64,000 nt of DNA from Palaemon carinicauda (GCF_036898095.1 NC_090729.1:73178102-73242101), one strand, 5' to 3'; numbered from the stretch's first letter, positions 1-12,903 are shown. The notes: generated by a model from the letters alone, not told the origin. Program-made: numbers and translations.

Positions 1-22
1 ACCCGCTGGTTATATAATGGCT
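1..22. repeat. Inverted repeat at DIRS-1 end (partner 6,326-6,347)
   Basis: These 22 bases are a perfect inverted match to 6,326-6,347. In DIRS-2 the equivalent sequence (34,090-34,135) is the half of the internal complementary region that pairs with the 5' edge. Confidence 0.85.
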
Positions 23-386
23 GATTGACACCCCTTGGTGGCGGGTCAGAGAGCTAAATATTTGGAAATTCACTTAAGCATCACATAAATAACTTAAGAG
101 GTTCTCACCTGATAAGGAAGCTGACAGCAATGATACTCTGCCTCATCTCGTCCGCTATCCTTAGGAGATCCTGATGATCTCTAGGAGCTGTCAAACGGAA
201 CAACCACCTATAACATGACAGGACCTCAACTAATACCCTTGTTCCGGGCGCACTCTAGGAACAAATTGACCACCTGACCAAATCAAAAATTGCGGAAAAC
301 TGACGACCAGTCTCCACAAACAACCATAACTTACGAGTTCCAAGAGATAGAAAAGGGGTATTAGGAAAAAGGAACGTAGTGGTAGA

Positions 387-1658
387 TCACTCACCTACTA
401 TCGCATTCGCTGCTACGAATGGACCCAATGTATAACAGTCCTCATAGAGAGTCTGAACATGTTTCAAATAATGAGATGCGAATACTGACTTACTCCTCCA
501 AAAGGTCGTATCCATCAAACTTTGCAGAGAACGATTCTGTTTGAAAGCTACATATGTCTTTACTTTAAGATGCCTCTGGTCCACCTCATTACACTGGGCG
601 TGAGCTTCTCGAATTAACAGTCTAATGAAAAATGATAAGGCATTCTTTGACATGGGCAGTGAGGGCTTTCGGACTGCACACCACAGAGCGTCTGAGTCGC
701 CTCTCAGATTCTTCATTCTGTCCACATATAACCGTAATGCTCTTACTGGACAGAGCACCTTCTCCAACTCATCTCCCACCAAATCATAAAGGTTAGGGAT
801 CTCGAAGGATTTGGGCTATGGCCGAGTTGGATTTTCATTCTTGGCCAGAAACCCTAGTTGCAAGGAACAAATGGCTTTTCCATCCCGAAAACCAATGTTC
901 CTGCTTAAAGCGTGTACTTCACTTACTCTTTTAGCAGTGGCTAGGCTAACCAGAAACCAAGTTTTCAAGGTTAAATCCTTAAAAGAAGCAGAGTGCAAAG
1001 GCTCAAACCTGTCACTCATGAGAAATTTAAGCACCACATCCAAATTCCAGGCAAGAGGAGCTGATTGTATTTTCTTGGTGGTATCAATAGACCTAAGCAA
1101 GTCCTGCAGATCCTTATTACTGGAGAGGTCTAAGTTCCTGTGCCTAAAAACCGTCGCCAACATACTCCTGTAACCCTTAATTGTAGATGACGAGAAGTTA
1201 CGTTTATTTCTAAGGTCTATAAAGAAATCCGCTATCTGGGTTAGAGAGGTACTGGATGAAGAAATCGCGTTAGCCCTACACCATTCTCTGAACACCTCCC
1301 ACTTGGACTGATACACCTTGATGGTGGAAGACCTCCTTGCTCTTGCAATAGCCTTGGCTGCCTTCTTCGAAAATCCTCTAGCTCTAGCGAGTTTTTCGAT
1401 AGTCTGAAGGCAGTCAGACGTAGAGCTCGGAGGTTTAGATGGTTCCGAGCCAAGTGAGGTTGTCTGAGAAGATCTGGTCTTGAGGAAAGGCTTCTCGGTA
1501 AATCTACCATCCATTCCAGTACCTCTGGAAACCAACTTCTTGATGGCCAGAACGGAGCTATCAGCGTCATCCTGGTTTCTTCGTGGGATACGAACTTCTG
1601 TATCACCTTGTAGAGAATCTTGAATGCAGGGAAAGCATAAACCTCCATGTGCGACCAA
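387..1658 (-). pseudogene. DIRS-1 tyrosine recombinase, broken
   Basis: This would be the integrase that inserts circular DIRS DNA. The first piece (1,658 down to 816) has the N-terminal SAM-like domain and the catalytic arginine in the motif TAKRVSEVHAL. The second piece (782 down to 387) has the C-terminal part, with the tyrosine in SHYLKHVQ and the GPFVAANAIVGE tail. They are in different frames, separated near 785-815. Where the DIRS-2 and DIRS-5 proteins have the catalytic HxxR box (THEVRAVATS, QHDIRAVATS), DIRS-1 reads KTYVAFKQ. Eight codons (24 nt) that include both catalytic residues are missing near 550-555. The 5' end overlaps the RT/RNase H frame, as is usual in DIRS. Non-functional. 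Confidence 0.85.
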
Positions 1659-3304
1659 TTCATTAGAAAGGAGTCTATGTGGATGGCTTCAGGATCCGGT
1701 ACTGGTGAACAGTAACACTCCAGTCTCTTTGTCGTTGCGGTTGCATAGAGATCCCCGAGAGGACGACCCCATAAACACCACAGACTTTTGCAGACGTCTC
1801 GGTGTAAAATCCATTCCATGGGAAGAATCTGACCCCTCCTGCTGAGTCTGTCTGCACTCACATTGTTGACTCCCTGAATAAACCGAGTCAAAAGTGTCAC
1901 TTTCCTTTCCTCTGCCCATATGAGAAGAGGTCTTGCTATCTCGTACAAAGTCCATGAGTGGGTCCCGCCTTGTTTTGTTATATAGGCCAAAGCTGTAGTG
2001 CTGTCCGCATTGATTTGGACTACTTTGCCCCTGATATGCTCTTCGAAGCCTATGAGGGCCAGATGTATTGCCATAAGCTCCTTTTGGTTTATGTGGAGAG
2101 CTGTTTGCTCCACTGTCCAAGCTCCCGAGAGTTCTTTCTTCCCCAGTGTTGACCCCCACCCCGCGTTTGAGGCGTCGGAACACAACACGAGGTCTGGGCT
2201 CTTCTGATGTAAAGACAAGCCTTCCTTCAGTCTGTGCTCGTTGTTCCACCACTGAAGATGAGACTTGATGGAGATCGTGATGGGAATGCTTTCCCTGTCG
2301 AGACTGTCCCCTTTTTTCCAATGCCGATTGAGATGAAACTGAAGGGGATGCAAATGCAACCTCCCCAGAGTCATGAACTTCTCTAATGATGAGAGTGTCC
2401 CTGTCCCCAGAAGGCTCATCCATTCCCTTACGGAACTGAGTTCCTTCTTCAGAAAAGCTTGGATTTTTTGGAGAGCCAACTGTATTCTCACAGGCGACGG
2501 AAGATCCCGAAAACTCCAACTGTGAATCTCTATCCCCAAATAAAGAATCTCCTGGGATGGAGTCAGTTGCGATTTTTTCTGACTCACCAGGAGGCCCAGT
2601 TCCTTAGTTAATTCCAGTGTCATTCTTAGGTCCTTCAAACAGCAATCGGCTGAGGGGGCTCTTATCAGCCAATCGTCCAGGTGCAGGGAAGCCCTGATTC
2701 CCCTCGAATGCAGCATGCTTGCTACATTCAGCATGATCTTTGTAAATAATAAAGGAGCCGTGCTGAGTCCGAAACAAAGAGCTCTGAATTGGAAGACCTT
2801 GTTTCCGTCCATGAATCTCAGATAACGTCTGCAGCTGGGATGTATTGGAATATGGAAATGGCGTCTTGGAGGTCTATTGAGACGATTCAATCGTTCCTCC
2901 TTACCGCCCCAAGAACCGTCTTCTGAGTCTCCATTGTAAACGTCGTGTTCTGGACGTAACAATTTAGAACACTTACGCCCAGAACCGGTCTCCACTCCCC
3001 CGAACTCTTGGGGACTAAGAAAAGTCGGTTGTAAAACCCCAGAAATGTTACATCCTGCACTTCCTCTATTGCTTGTTTTTCTAATAATAGAGACATCTGA
3101 AGCCGCATGGCCTGCTTCTTCGGACCCTCCCTGTATTTGGGCGAAAGATCCACCAGATCTGTTACTAATGGAAGAATAGATAGGAATGGGATCTTGTAAC
3201 CCTCCCTTAACACTTGGACGGACCAGGGGTCCGCTCCATTCCTCTCCTAGGCCTTCCAGAAGTAGATTAGCCTGGCACCTACTGCTCTCTGAAGGATAGG
3301 GCAC
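1241..3304 (-). pseudogene. DIRS-1 reverse transcriptase/RNase H, frameshifted
   Basis: The RT fingers (LVPKSSGEWRPVLGVSVLN) lie in the frame of 3,213-2,887, and the palm continues in the frame of 1,241-3,304 from about 2,885 on. One indel there separates them. The palm has FRALCFGLSTAPLLFTKIML and the active site LHLDDWL. RNase H follows with LCSDASNAGWG, NQKELMAI, NADSTTALAY and VSADRLSRR, which supply the acidic D-E-D-D set. The region after it (HIDSFLMNWSHMEVYAFPAFKIL) matches the methyltransferase-like C-terminal domain of DIRS pol. The frame then runs on into the recombinase in a second frame. A reverse transcriptase of the DIRS clade is well supported; the protein is interrupted. Confidence 0.85.
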
Positions 3305-3409
3305 TCAGACTCTACCTCGGCCGGTCTTGGTTCCTCTGCTCCTAGGTTTTCTGCCGTCTGGTCTGAAAGAACCCTTTCCGGAAGATTTACCACGAAAGGG
3401 CTGAGAAGG

Positions 3410-4542
3410 TCAAACACCAGTAGAGGCTTCCTTAGGTTTACGAGAAGAAAAGGCAGAAGGCAAAACTTTCCTGGCCGTATTGGTCATCAAATCATGCGTG
3501 GCCTTCTGGGTGAGAGCAGTGGCAACCTCCCCTACCAACTCTTGTGTAAACAAGGTAGATGACAAAGGAGCGAACAGTAGTTCCGCTTTCTGGTAAAGTG
3601 AAACTCCTGCCGAGAGAAAAGAACACATAGTGGCCCTTTTCTTAAGGATTCCAGCTGTGAACAGGGCAGCTAACTCGTTAGAACCATCCCTCACACCTTT
3701 GTCCAAGCAGGACATTAAATGAACAAGGCCACTAGTGTCCGAGTCCTTCATATCAGAGACCCTCTTGCTTAAGGCTCCCAAAGACCAGTCTAGGTAATTT
3801 AGCACTTCAAAGGCCCTAAACAAACCCTTAAGAAAATGGTCAACTCTGCCACTGACCACCAAACCTTTGTTTTCCTTAAGGCCAAACGACGAGACGAATC
3901 CACCAGACTCGAGAAATCTCCCTGGGCAGAAGGAGGAAATCCCAAGCCCAGCACTTCACCAGTCTCGTACCACACACTGGATTTAGAGGTCAATCTTGCG
4001 GGAGGAAAAGCAAATGCTGTTTTGCCAATAGCTCTCTTCTTGTCCATACAGGAACCCATTAACTTCAAGGCTCGTTTAGAAGAACGTGAAAGTAACATCT
4101 TAGTATAAACCGGCACTTTGGTTGCTTTACCTAAGATAAATTCCGATGGAGGAGAACGAGGAGCCACAGGGGTAAAATGTTCAGGAAAAACCTCTGTAAG
4201 AATTAACATACATTTTCTAAGATCAACAGCATGTTGATAATGTTTATCTTCATTTTCAGAAACTTCCTCTAAAGGTTCGTCCACATCAGACTTTTCTTCA
4301 AGTTCATCTTCTGGCAGTGCAGCAATTGCTGCAGCCTGAACTGAAGGATCAAAGTCTGAATGAGATTGCTTGCCATAATCAATAACTGCATCCAACTGAA
4401 GAGGAGAGGTAGAGGTTGACTGATGTGTGACACCATGGATATGTTGACGCTCGACGTCAATGGCCAACTGCCGAGTGTCGTAACGTGGACGCTTAGCGTC
4501 CGCTTGCTGTTGAACTGAACGACGCTTGGTGTCAGGAGTCAA
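3410..4542 (-). pseudogene. DIRS-1 gag, C-terminal part
   Basis: Two overlapping minus-strand frames (4,542-3,799 and 3,862-3,410) read as one helical gag segment, broken by a frameshift near 3,830. The later part carries the stretch LDWSLGALSKRVSDM and a leucine- and alanine-rich capsid-like run. Basic Arg/Gly/Lys-rich sequence downstream (to about 3,320) resembles the nucleocapsid-like end of DIRS gag. The middle (3,880-4,140) is similar to DIRS-2 at 37,385-37,560, which supports gag identity. No zinc knuckle is visible. The assignment rests mainly on position upstream of RT and on similarity to DIRS-2. Confidence 0.65.
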
Positions 4543-4606
4543 CTGCCGAGTGTCGCCGCGTGGAGGCGTAGCGTTCGCTTGTTGTTGACGCCGACGCTCT
4601 ATGCCG

Positions 4607-5719
4607 TCATAAGTACACTGGTGATGGTCGTCCCGTGGCGTCCACCTGTTGTTGACAATGACCTTTCATAGTGTCAAAAGTTGACTGCTGAGAATCGTCA
4701 CGCCGACGCATTGCGTATACTTGCCGACGCTGGCGTTCCTCATTACGATCGGAAGTCGATATTTGTTTTGCGACAACTCTCTGACGCGACTCATCTATAT
4801 CAACCTGCTGCTGAACACTGCGAATGGGAGACCGCCTGTGTGATAACTCGTCAGCACTAGAGACCACAGGCCGCCTGTGCGACAACTGGTCTGACGTCTG
4901 ACGCCCAATCGCACTGCCAACAGCCGGTTGATAAGACTCCATGAACGACGAGAGCTGTTGTTTCATGTCTAAAAGCATAGACCACTTAGGATCGTTAGTT
5001 CGTACATTCGACTCCTTTCTTAAAGGGATATCAACATCATTATCACCACGCTTTTCGGGTGACGAATCCCAGTCTGAAGGAAGTGGTGGTGCATGAATAG
5101 TAACATCAGCCACAGAAACAAATTCTGAATCGGATTGTATATTCTCTACACGAACACCGTGATCTAAGCGTTTCGTAGGCGTGCATACGTCAAGAAAACG
5201 GAAACGTTCAGGCATATCCCACCTACTACAGCCTGGACGTGCAGGCAATTCTGGACGCTGAACAACCGCATACGGTCTTTTTAGCGGTCTGGAAGCGTGT
5301 CGCCAGATTTCACTACCCGAACCTTCATCGGAGGATGGGGATAACGTACCCACCTCATCTTTCCTACGATGAGGGTGAACGGCCTGTGCTACGGCAGCAG
5401 GAACGTTCGAGGGAACGTCTGCACGATTGATGAAGCTTTTCGTTCCCTTTGGCCGTCCAACTTCACTTCTCTCATGGGTTCGAGAGCTCGAAAGAGGTCG
5501 TAGGCTGGGCGAACAAGACAGTGCAGACGCACCCTCCACAACACTGAATACATTCGAGACACTTTCCACATTTCCAACAGAATCACGATTTTTCAGTACT
5601 TTTATTTCAGAAATTTTTTTATTTCTATCCGCAGCTAACAACTCAATTTTTTCACCCAGAGCCAGAATAGCGGTAAACATGTCTTTAAGAGAAGGTTCCT
5701 TCGGTTGTTGATCTACCAT
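4607..5719 (-). pseudogene. DIRS-1 gag, N-terminal part
   Basis: This 370-residue frame begins with MVDQQPKEPSLKDMFTAILA, a predicted helix, and then becomes polar, rich in Ser, Arg, Asp and Gln. Its 3' half is built on a degenerate repeat in the DNA (gttgacg/gacgc units, 4,440-4,900) coding Q/R/D-rich runs. The next gag piece (4,542-3,799) is in another frame, so gag is broken near 4,580. The DIRS-2 gag (36,700-38,800) has the same kind of repeat. A gag role is inferred from position; no catalytic motif is present. Confidence 0.6.
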
Positions 5720-6366
5720 TACGGAGGAAGGAATAGGATCATTAATATTAGATAAGGCTACCTCAACAGATCGTGAAGAACTACACCCTGTCCCTCTCTA
5801 GTCTTTTAACATAACGATCGTATGTTACCCATTCATTTTTCGATAATGAAAAACATTCATTACATCGATCATCAAAAGAACATGGTTTTCCCCTACATTA
5901 ACACAAATATTGTGTGGATCAATAGAACCCTTAGGGAGTCGAGTATAACACCCTTCACTAACACATACGAATAACAGGGGAGGGGTCGGCCATATTGAAT
6001 GGATAAGAGAAAGAGCGACAACCAAAAAAACAAAGGTTAAACTAATAAATACAACCCCAAACCAAAAGATTTCAAGAATAAATGAAATAGAGAACAATAA
6101 AACGATAGCCCAAACTCAAAAAACGTTGTACATCACCGAATAACGTCCAAACAGAGTAAAACAGCGAGAGCGAATTTTCAATATGACAGCCAGTGATGCG
6201 GGCAGAAGAAGATCTGAGACTTGTAGGTATAGTTCCACCTGTTGTACCGCGAGGGCGCTGGTGTACACCTGGTATATATACGGTAGCGCGAGATTTGAAG
6301 TTCTGCCAGGGCGTCAGGAGACTTTAGCCATTATATAACCAGCGGGTAAGTTTTATATTTTAAAAA
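5720..6366 (-). other. DIRS-1 5' untranslated region and 5' terminus
   Basis: No convincing coding sequence. The outer part holds the 22-base inverted repeat (6,326-6,347) followed by an A/T-rich edge like that of DIRS-2 (40,180-40,196). Transcription of the element would start in this area; I see no certain core promoter. Confidence 0.6.
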
Positions 6367-8170
6367 TCCTGCATTACCAAATTTAGTAGGGGAATCGACT
6401 TCATATCCAGCTAGTAGAGAGATAAGTATGGAAGAAGGGTTAGTAAGGGATACATTGAAGGCAGTACACAAGGCTCGAGAGGCTTTCATTAAAACCAAGT
6501 CATGCAGTAAACTAGAAATTGCTTTAAATAAAAATGTAAGAGAACTAAAACTTGAGGAGGCAGTAGTTGGAGATGAAGTGTCTTACAAGTGAGAGGATGA
6601 AAAAGAATGGAGGGGGCCTGCTGAGGTAGTAGGAGTGTCAGATAAGACAGTCGTAGTAAAACATGGTAGTTTATTGAGAGATAGCTAGGATACACATTAT
6701 AAGAATTCACGGTTAAGTAACAGAAAAAGAAAGGTTGTCAGAGGTTAATGGAAATACAGTAGGGACAACAGCATGGATGATGTAGGTGTACCTGAGAATG
6801 ATGTAACAAAGGTAAAGGAGACAGAAGTGATTATCAGGAATGAGAGGGAAGAGAATAGAGAGATAGATGATGAGAAAGAGGAGAAAGATGTAGGTGAAGA
6901 CGACTTTACATAAGAATTATCTAAGTTGAGAAAAAGGAACAAGGTTAGAGCAGTAAATAAGGACACTGATCAGATGGAAGAATGGACAGTATCAAGTTTG
7001 GCTTGTAAAAGATCTACTAAACACTGTACTGGGGAGATGTGTACAATGTGCAGGATTCTTCTACTGGTGACAAATGTCGGATAAACCTGAGAGATTACAA
7101 GAATAATGAAAAAATTAGGAATGAAGAAGCAGTTTTGTTAGGTTTTGAATATCAGCAGGTGTTAGAGGCTAAGGATAAGGAGTTACAGAGTTGGAGAGAA
7201 AACAATGTATAGTATATGAGGAGGTGGAAGATACTGAGCAAAAGCTATATCCACAAGGATAGTCACTGAGAAATTAAAAGAAGGTGAAAAGATATGTAAG
7301 GGCAGATTGTTGCTAGAGGCTTTGAAGAAGAAATGGCAGATTAGGAAAAAGATGCTCCTACTTGTACAGTAATGCAGAACTGTTGAAAGAGTGCTTGACA
7401 ATCATCAAATTTAAAAAAATGGAATTGTTACACGTTAGGTGTGAAAACAGCATATTTACAGGGTAATCAAATACAGAGGGAAGTATATTTGAAACCATCA
7501 GTTGAAGCAGATTGGAGTGGTTTATGGGAATTGAAGAAGACAGTTCATGGGTTGAAGGATGATGCAAAAGCATGGTATTGTAAGGTAGTGAGTGTAGTGA
7601 AAGAACTTTGGGGAAAGAAAAGTAGACAGGAGCCAAACATATTTTATTGGGGGAAAGAGAAGTAGACTGGAGTCTATTGGGAAGCGTATGCAAAGGCATC
7701 CTTTGGGAAATGTTGAAGATGGGCATATGCAATTGGGTTATATAATATCCGACAGATGGTAGGAGATGTCCTATATGGTGAAAGTCTAGAAAATCAAGAA
7801 GGGTAGCAAAATCAACTATTGAGGCAGAGGCATTAAGCATGGGAGAGGTGATAAAAGGTTTAATATATTTCAATAGGTTATGGGAGGAATTAGTGGGAGA
7901 GAGAAGATTAAAGGCAATACTGAAAACAGACAGTTGAACACTAATGATAGCCATTAAGTCAAGTACGGGAGTTAAATGGTAAAAGACTAAAGATAGAGAA
8001 TGCAGCTATCAGGGAAACAATAGAATCTGGAGAAATACAAGAGGTGCAATGGATAACAGGAACGAAGCAAATAAATGATGTATTTACCAAGGTAGGAGTA
8101 TCTGAGGAAAACATCAGGGCATATGTGAAGCGTAGAGATATGAAGGAGAGTGAGGAGGTAGGGTTGTGAG
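6367..8170 (+). pseudogene. Ty1/copia pol remnant (integrase C-terminus, RT, RNase H)
   Basis: A decayed copia polyprotein that needs several frames. Around 6,430-6,700 it reads like an integrase C-terminal domain (VRDTLKAVHKAREAFI, then DEKEWRGPAEVVG and VVVKHGSLLR). About 7,100-7,380 is the linker to RT. At 7,441-7,662 comes the copia RT motif KTAYLQGNQIQREVYLKP followed by TVHGLKDDAKAWY. Copia RNase H motifs follow at 7,800-8,130 (AKSTIEAEALSMGE, LKTDS, NDVFTK). Many stops and indels make it an old copy. The upstream half of the element lies on the far side of DIRS-1, which inserted into it. Confidence 0.8.
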
Positions 8171-8180
8171 AAGAGACTAC

Positions 8181-8632
8181 TGTTGGAAGGAGATGGGAGG
8201 GAAGGAGAAAGAGTTAATTATGAATAGTTAAGAGGATTTATTATGATGCTTTATTCTATGTAAGAGAATTTAGAATAGTACAGTATCATAGTTGAACAGT
8301 TATTAAGTGAAGAAGTACAGTAGTATTAGAAAGGGTTGATAAATAGATATACAGTATAAAGAAGATTGTGAGAAAACACGAAGAGATTTTTTATAATAAG
8401 TAAATAGGTAATAAAGCAATAATTAGTTTAGAAGGAAGTTGTTTACGTGATGTCACAGTGACGTCAGGTCACGGGTTGTTGTTAGTGACGGCGATTGTCA
8501 GAGAAGCAGTCGGCTGATTGGATTCATGGTGTTTGAATTACATTGGTGGCGGGCGCGCTCTTGTTTCTCTATTGGTTCGTATGTATTTAGGATAGAATTG
8601 TTTTTGTGTTGACAAGCTGACATCAGAATAAA
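8181..8632 (+). repeat. Probable copia 3' LTR
   Basis: It follows the copia RNase H stop and begins TGTTGGAAGG, the typical TGTTGG start of copia LTRs. It has no coding content and ends against DIRS-5. The 5' LTR is outside the window, so the call cannot be confirmed by LTR comparison. Confidence 0.5.
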
Positions 8633-10657
8633 CGGATTTTGAGCGAAGTGAAAAATCTATTTTTGGGTGAGATAGCCATGTCATCCTGATGGAAGGTTCC
8701 TAATAGTAGCTTCCAAGGGATATATGAACTACAGTGATATTCCCAGAGAATTTACCTTTAAGTCTCCAGAATTCTAACTCCGGGCATGAATATCCTTAAA
8801 ATTTCTCTTAAGGATATCGCATAAATCAGGGGACGTATATCTTGATACGACACATAGCAATCTTCACCCCGAATAGCGTTTTCGCCTCGAGAGGGAAGAG
8901 TGGCAAATTTGGAAGGGGAGCCGTCATCAAGGTTACCCTATTTCCCATACTACTATTGAATATCAAGATGGCAGTTATTCGTAATTTTGTAGCGAATTCG
9001 CACGGTGGTGTTCCCTGTTGATCTAACCTTTTCGATTGATTCTGCGAGGATTATTATGCAATCTCGAGCTTCTTTCGTCTCTGGAAAGTTTAGTATTGAT
9101 TCTTTACAATGTATATAATTTTAGCTCCTGTTTCACAGTGAAATAAGAGTAATTTATTGTGCTTAGGAGCTAGGCCTGTTACCGGAGGCGCCATGGGCGC
9201 TGTCGTTCATTAGGCATGTATTATTTAGTTAGTAGAACGACTTTCCCGGTTGAAATAGCATTAATGAATTATGAAAGCTATTTAGGCGTAATTATACTTG
9301 TAAAGATTTTATGGTATGCATAATTTTCCTCTTTCTTTGTCGATCGCATACGTTAGAGTTTCGGTGATTTAGGTAACCGAGATCTCGTCTTGCCTAGGTT
9401 ACCTAACCTAGGCGATGTAGTATACTTTCAGACATTTCCCCGTTTACCCTTGTGTATCGTTTTATCGATTCTAAGGGAGATAGTATATCTCCTAGAATTA
9501 TATAAATCGATACTTGTCTCCTTGGAGAGTCATGGGTAATCCCTCTTTCTCTCTGAGTGCCGCTGCAAGCGGCAACCCTTTCTGGTCTTGCCATAGAGTA
9601 GTTACTCCGGCTTGACTAGGCTAGGGTTTTTCTGTCTCCCACCTTACCGGCGGCAGGCCGGCAGGGTGAGCAGTCACTCCCCTGCTGGCTTATAGCCGCC
9701 GGCATGGGAGGCTAAGCCTCCCTAAACCGCACCTGTGGTGGTGGTATGTTGCCGCCACCTTCTCCCTGCAGTTTAGAAGACTAGTCCTAAGCTGGCATAC
9801 CCTGGGCTGAAGAATAGACATTCTTCTACAGCCTAGGATGGCGCCGGCACTGAAACGATGTTTCTTCTTTGTTGAGAGGGGCGGCAAACCTGCCGGCCCC
9901 TCCTAACACTATTTCGGCAGACCCTAGGTTGAAGAATAGACATTCTTCTGCCACCTAGGACGGCGCCGATACTGAAACAGAGTTTCTCCCTTGTGTAGTG
10001 GGGGCGGCAACATTGCCGCCGCCTTTTACACTTGATATAGGACCCTTTTCCCTGCCCCTCTGTCCTTTAACTATGGCCGTCGTCCTGCAATCTCACCGCT
10101 TACCGGCGGGTTACGGGGCCGGCCGGGCTCTTACATGGCAGCTGTTTGACGGCTCGGGGGGGAGACACTTCTGTCACCAAGGTTCTTCAGTCCTCCCTTG
10201 GACTTGCCATCCACAAGTCCTGTAACCGGGGTACTAACCCGGCCGCCAGCACCGACAGGTACTGACTCAGTCGGCGGCATGCCGACTGTACCGGTGCCGC
10301 CGGGTACTAGCCTGCCGGACTATTCCGGCAACGGTATAGTCGGCGGCATGCTGACTGTACCCGTGCCGCCGGGTATTAGCCTGCCGGACTATTCCGGCAA
10401 CGGTACTTGTGGTTGGATGGAAGCCTGAATGATGCATTATCCCCTTCCATTTGAACCTTCTTTCTGGGGAAAGGCAGTAAATTATATATTTACATCCTTA
10501 TTTAGTGTAAACATACACAGTAATAAGGCAGCCCTTCACTCCATGCTTTCTCTCTCTCTATCAGCTAGTATGCCGGCTGGACTGTGCCGTCAGGGACTAG
10601 CTATGCCGGCTGAATTACAGTATATGATTATACAGTAGTCAGTATATTTACAGTACA
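8633..10657 (+). other. DIRS-5 5' terminus and leader
   Basis: The first 60 bases read cggattttgagcgaagtg onward; that sequence forms the 3' edge in DIRS-4. An ATG at 9,056 opens a short frame followed by a possible donor (gtttagt), the same layout as DIRS-3 and DIRS-4. From 9,640 to 10,420 the sequence is rich in ccggcggc-type motifs, as in the DIRS-4 leader. I see no gene here. Confidence 0.55.
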
Positions 10658-10678
10658 GTGAGCCCTCGTTTATCGCAA
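10658..10678 (+). repeat. Orphan Tigger terminal repeat, 21 bp
   Basis: The sequence cagtgagccctcgtttatcg plus one base is the outer 21 bases of a Tigger left terminal repeat, preceded by TA. It runs straight into DIRS recombinase codons at 10,679, so it marks a deletion that began inside a Tigger and ended inside DIRS-5. Confidence 0.8.
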
Positions 10679-11177
10679 AAAATGAGAATCCTTCTCGACC
10701 TTGGCCTAGGTCTTTTAATATCCCAGGTCTATCTCACTTAGTTGGTCGTGAGAAGGAGAGAGGCCTTTGTCCGGTAAGAGCTCTTAAATTCTATCTGCAC
10801 GTGTCCAAGAGTTTAAGAGGACAATCAGACAACCTCTGGTGTTCCGTTAAAAAACCATCTTTATTAATATCTAAGAATGCTCTAGCTTTCCTTATCAAGG
10901 ACTTGATAAGAGAAGCTCACCAGAATTGTGAAGAAGGAATTTTCCCAATTCTCAAAGTGGAACAGCATGATATTAGAGCTGTTGCTACCTCTATGGCCTA
11001 TAGGCATAATAAATCTATGAAGTCTATTTTAGAGGCCACATTTTGGCGAAGTAAATCAGTCTTCGCAGACTATTATCTTAAATATGTGCAAACCCAGTAT
11101 GAGGATTGCTGTTCCCTGGGTCCGCACGTTACCTCTGGCGTCGTAGTTGGAGAAGGGTCTAGTGCCTCTACCCTATA
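10679..11177 (+). pseudogene. DIRS-5 tyrosine recombinase, C-terminal fragment
   Basis: It starts in the middle of the recombinase at KNENPSRPWPRSFNIPGL, the position that follows FLAKN in the complete copies. It continues with CPVRALKFYLHVSKSLRG and has the intact HxxR box in EQHDIRAVATSMAY. The conserved WRSKSVFADYYLKYVQ provides the presumed tyrosine. The N-terminal half, including the first catalytic arginine, is deleted. The frame stays open past 11,177 only by reading into the Tigger that truncates the end. Inactive. Confidence 0.85.
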
Positions 11178-11574
11178 CAGTGAACCCTCGTTTATCGCGG
11201 TAGATAGGTTCCAGACCCGGCCGCGATAGGTGAAAATCCGCGAAGTAGTGACACCATTTTTACGTATTTATTTAACATGTATATTCAGACTTTTAAAACC
11301 TTCCCTTGTACGTAGTACTGTTAACAAACTACCCTTTAATGTACAGAACACTTAATGCATGTACTACAGTACCCTAAACTAAAACAGGCACAAATATTTA
11401 AGGCGATTTTATATCACGCGTTTCCTAAACACGCCAAAAAGCACGATAAAAAATGGCAACCAATGTTTTGTTTACGTTTATCTCTGATCATAATGAAGAA
11501 ACAAACGCATTTAGTGTACACATCTGTGTATAGGTTAGTTTTTGCATCGATTATATTGATTATTCAGTACAGTA

Positions 11575-12320
<746 letters not shown>

Positions 12321-12577
12321 TATGTTGATTTTGTTATTACCAACGTTTTACTTAATTTTTCTAAGGACTTCCAAATGAAATGTTTTTCTTTATGACGCCG
12401 CCTGAAACGACGGCGTCATAAAGTACGCTCAGTAAACAAACGAAGGCATTTAACGCGCATGATGAAAGTGATAAATAATGATATTACAGTAAAAGCTTTT
12501 AGAAAATATGTTATTACAAATATTATTTACCATATCTATATAAAATCATACATACGTAGCAAAGCAGGAAAACAATT

Positions 12578-12580
<3 letters not shown>

Positions 12581-12623
<43 letters not shown>
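12581..12623. repeat. (GA)n microsatellite in Tigger B
   Basis: About 43 bases of pure GA. The same site in Tigger A has a GA tract at 58,226-58,265. Confidence 0.97.
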
Positions 12624-12625
<2 letters not shown>

Positions 12626-12827
12626 GTTTTACGTACGTAAATGTAAATTTTAAACCAAAAAAAAATAGCCCCATTTCATATAAAATAGGTTATTACAAAT
12701 ATTTTACTTTATCATATTACAGTAGTCTGTATAATACTGTAAAGTTCAGTACAGTATGCTGTTGTTATAGTCGTGGCGATGAAATTCTCACGAAACAAAA
12801 ACACGGCATTCGATTACAACAGCTGAT

Positions 12828-12830
<3 letters not shown>

Positions 12831-12899
<69 letters not shown>
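12831..12899. repeat. (CT)n microsatellite in Tigger B
   Basis: About 69 bases of pure TC/CT. Confidence 0.97.

Positions 12900-12903
<4 letters not shown>

Larger units (their letters stand above)
1..6366 (-). mobile_element. DIRS-1: DIRS retrotransposon, 3' terminus cut by window start
   Basis: Reading on the minus strand the order is gag (about 5,719 to 3,320), RT/RNase H (3,304 to about 1,689) and tyrosine recombinase (1,658-387), which is the DIRS order. Bases 1-22 are the exact reverse complement of 6,326-6,347. By comparison with DIRS-2, the window opens inside the internal complementary region, so the 3' inverted repeat lies before base 1. The 5' edge is near 6,366, where copia integrase coding resumes. 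All three genes are damaged, so the copy is not autonomous. Bases 23-386 hold only 3' untranslated sequence. The DIRS class is certain from the protein content; the outer edge is accurate to a few bases. Confidence 0.88.
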
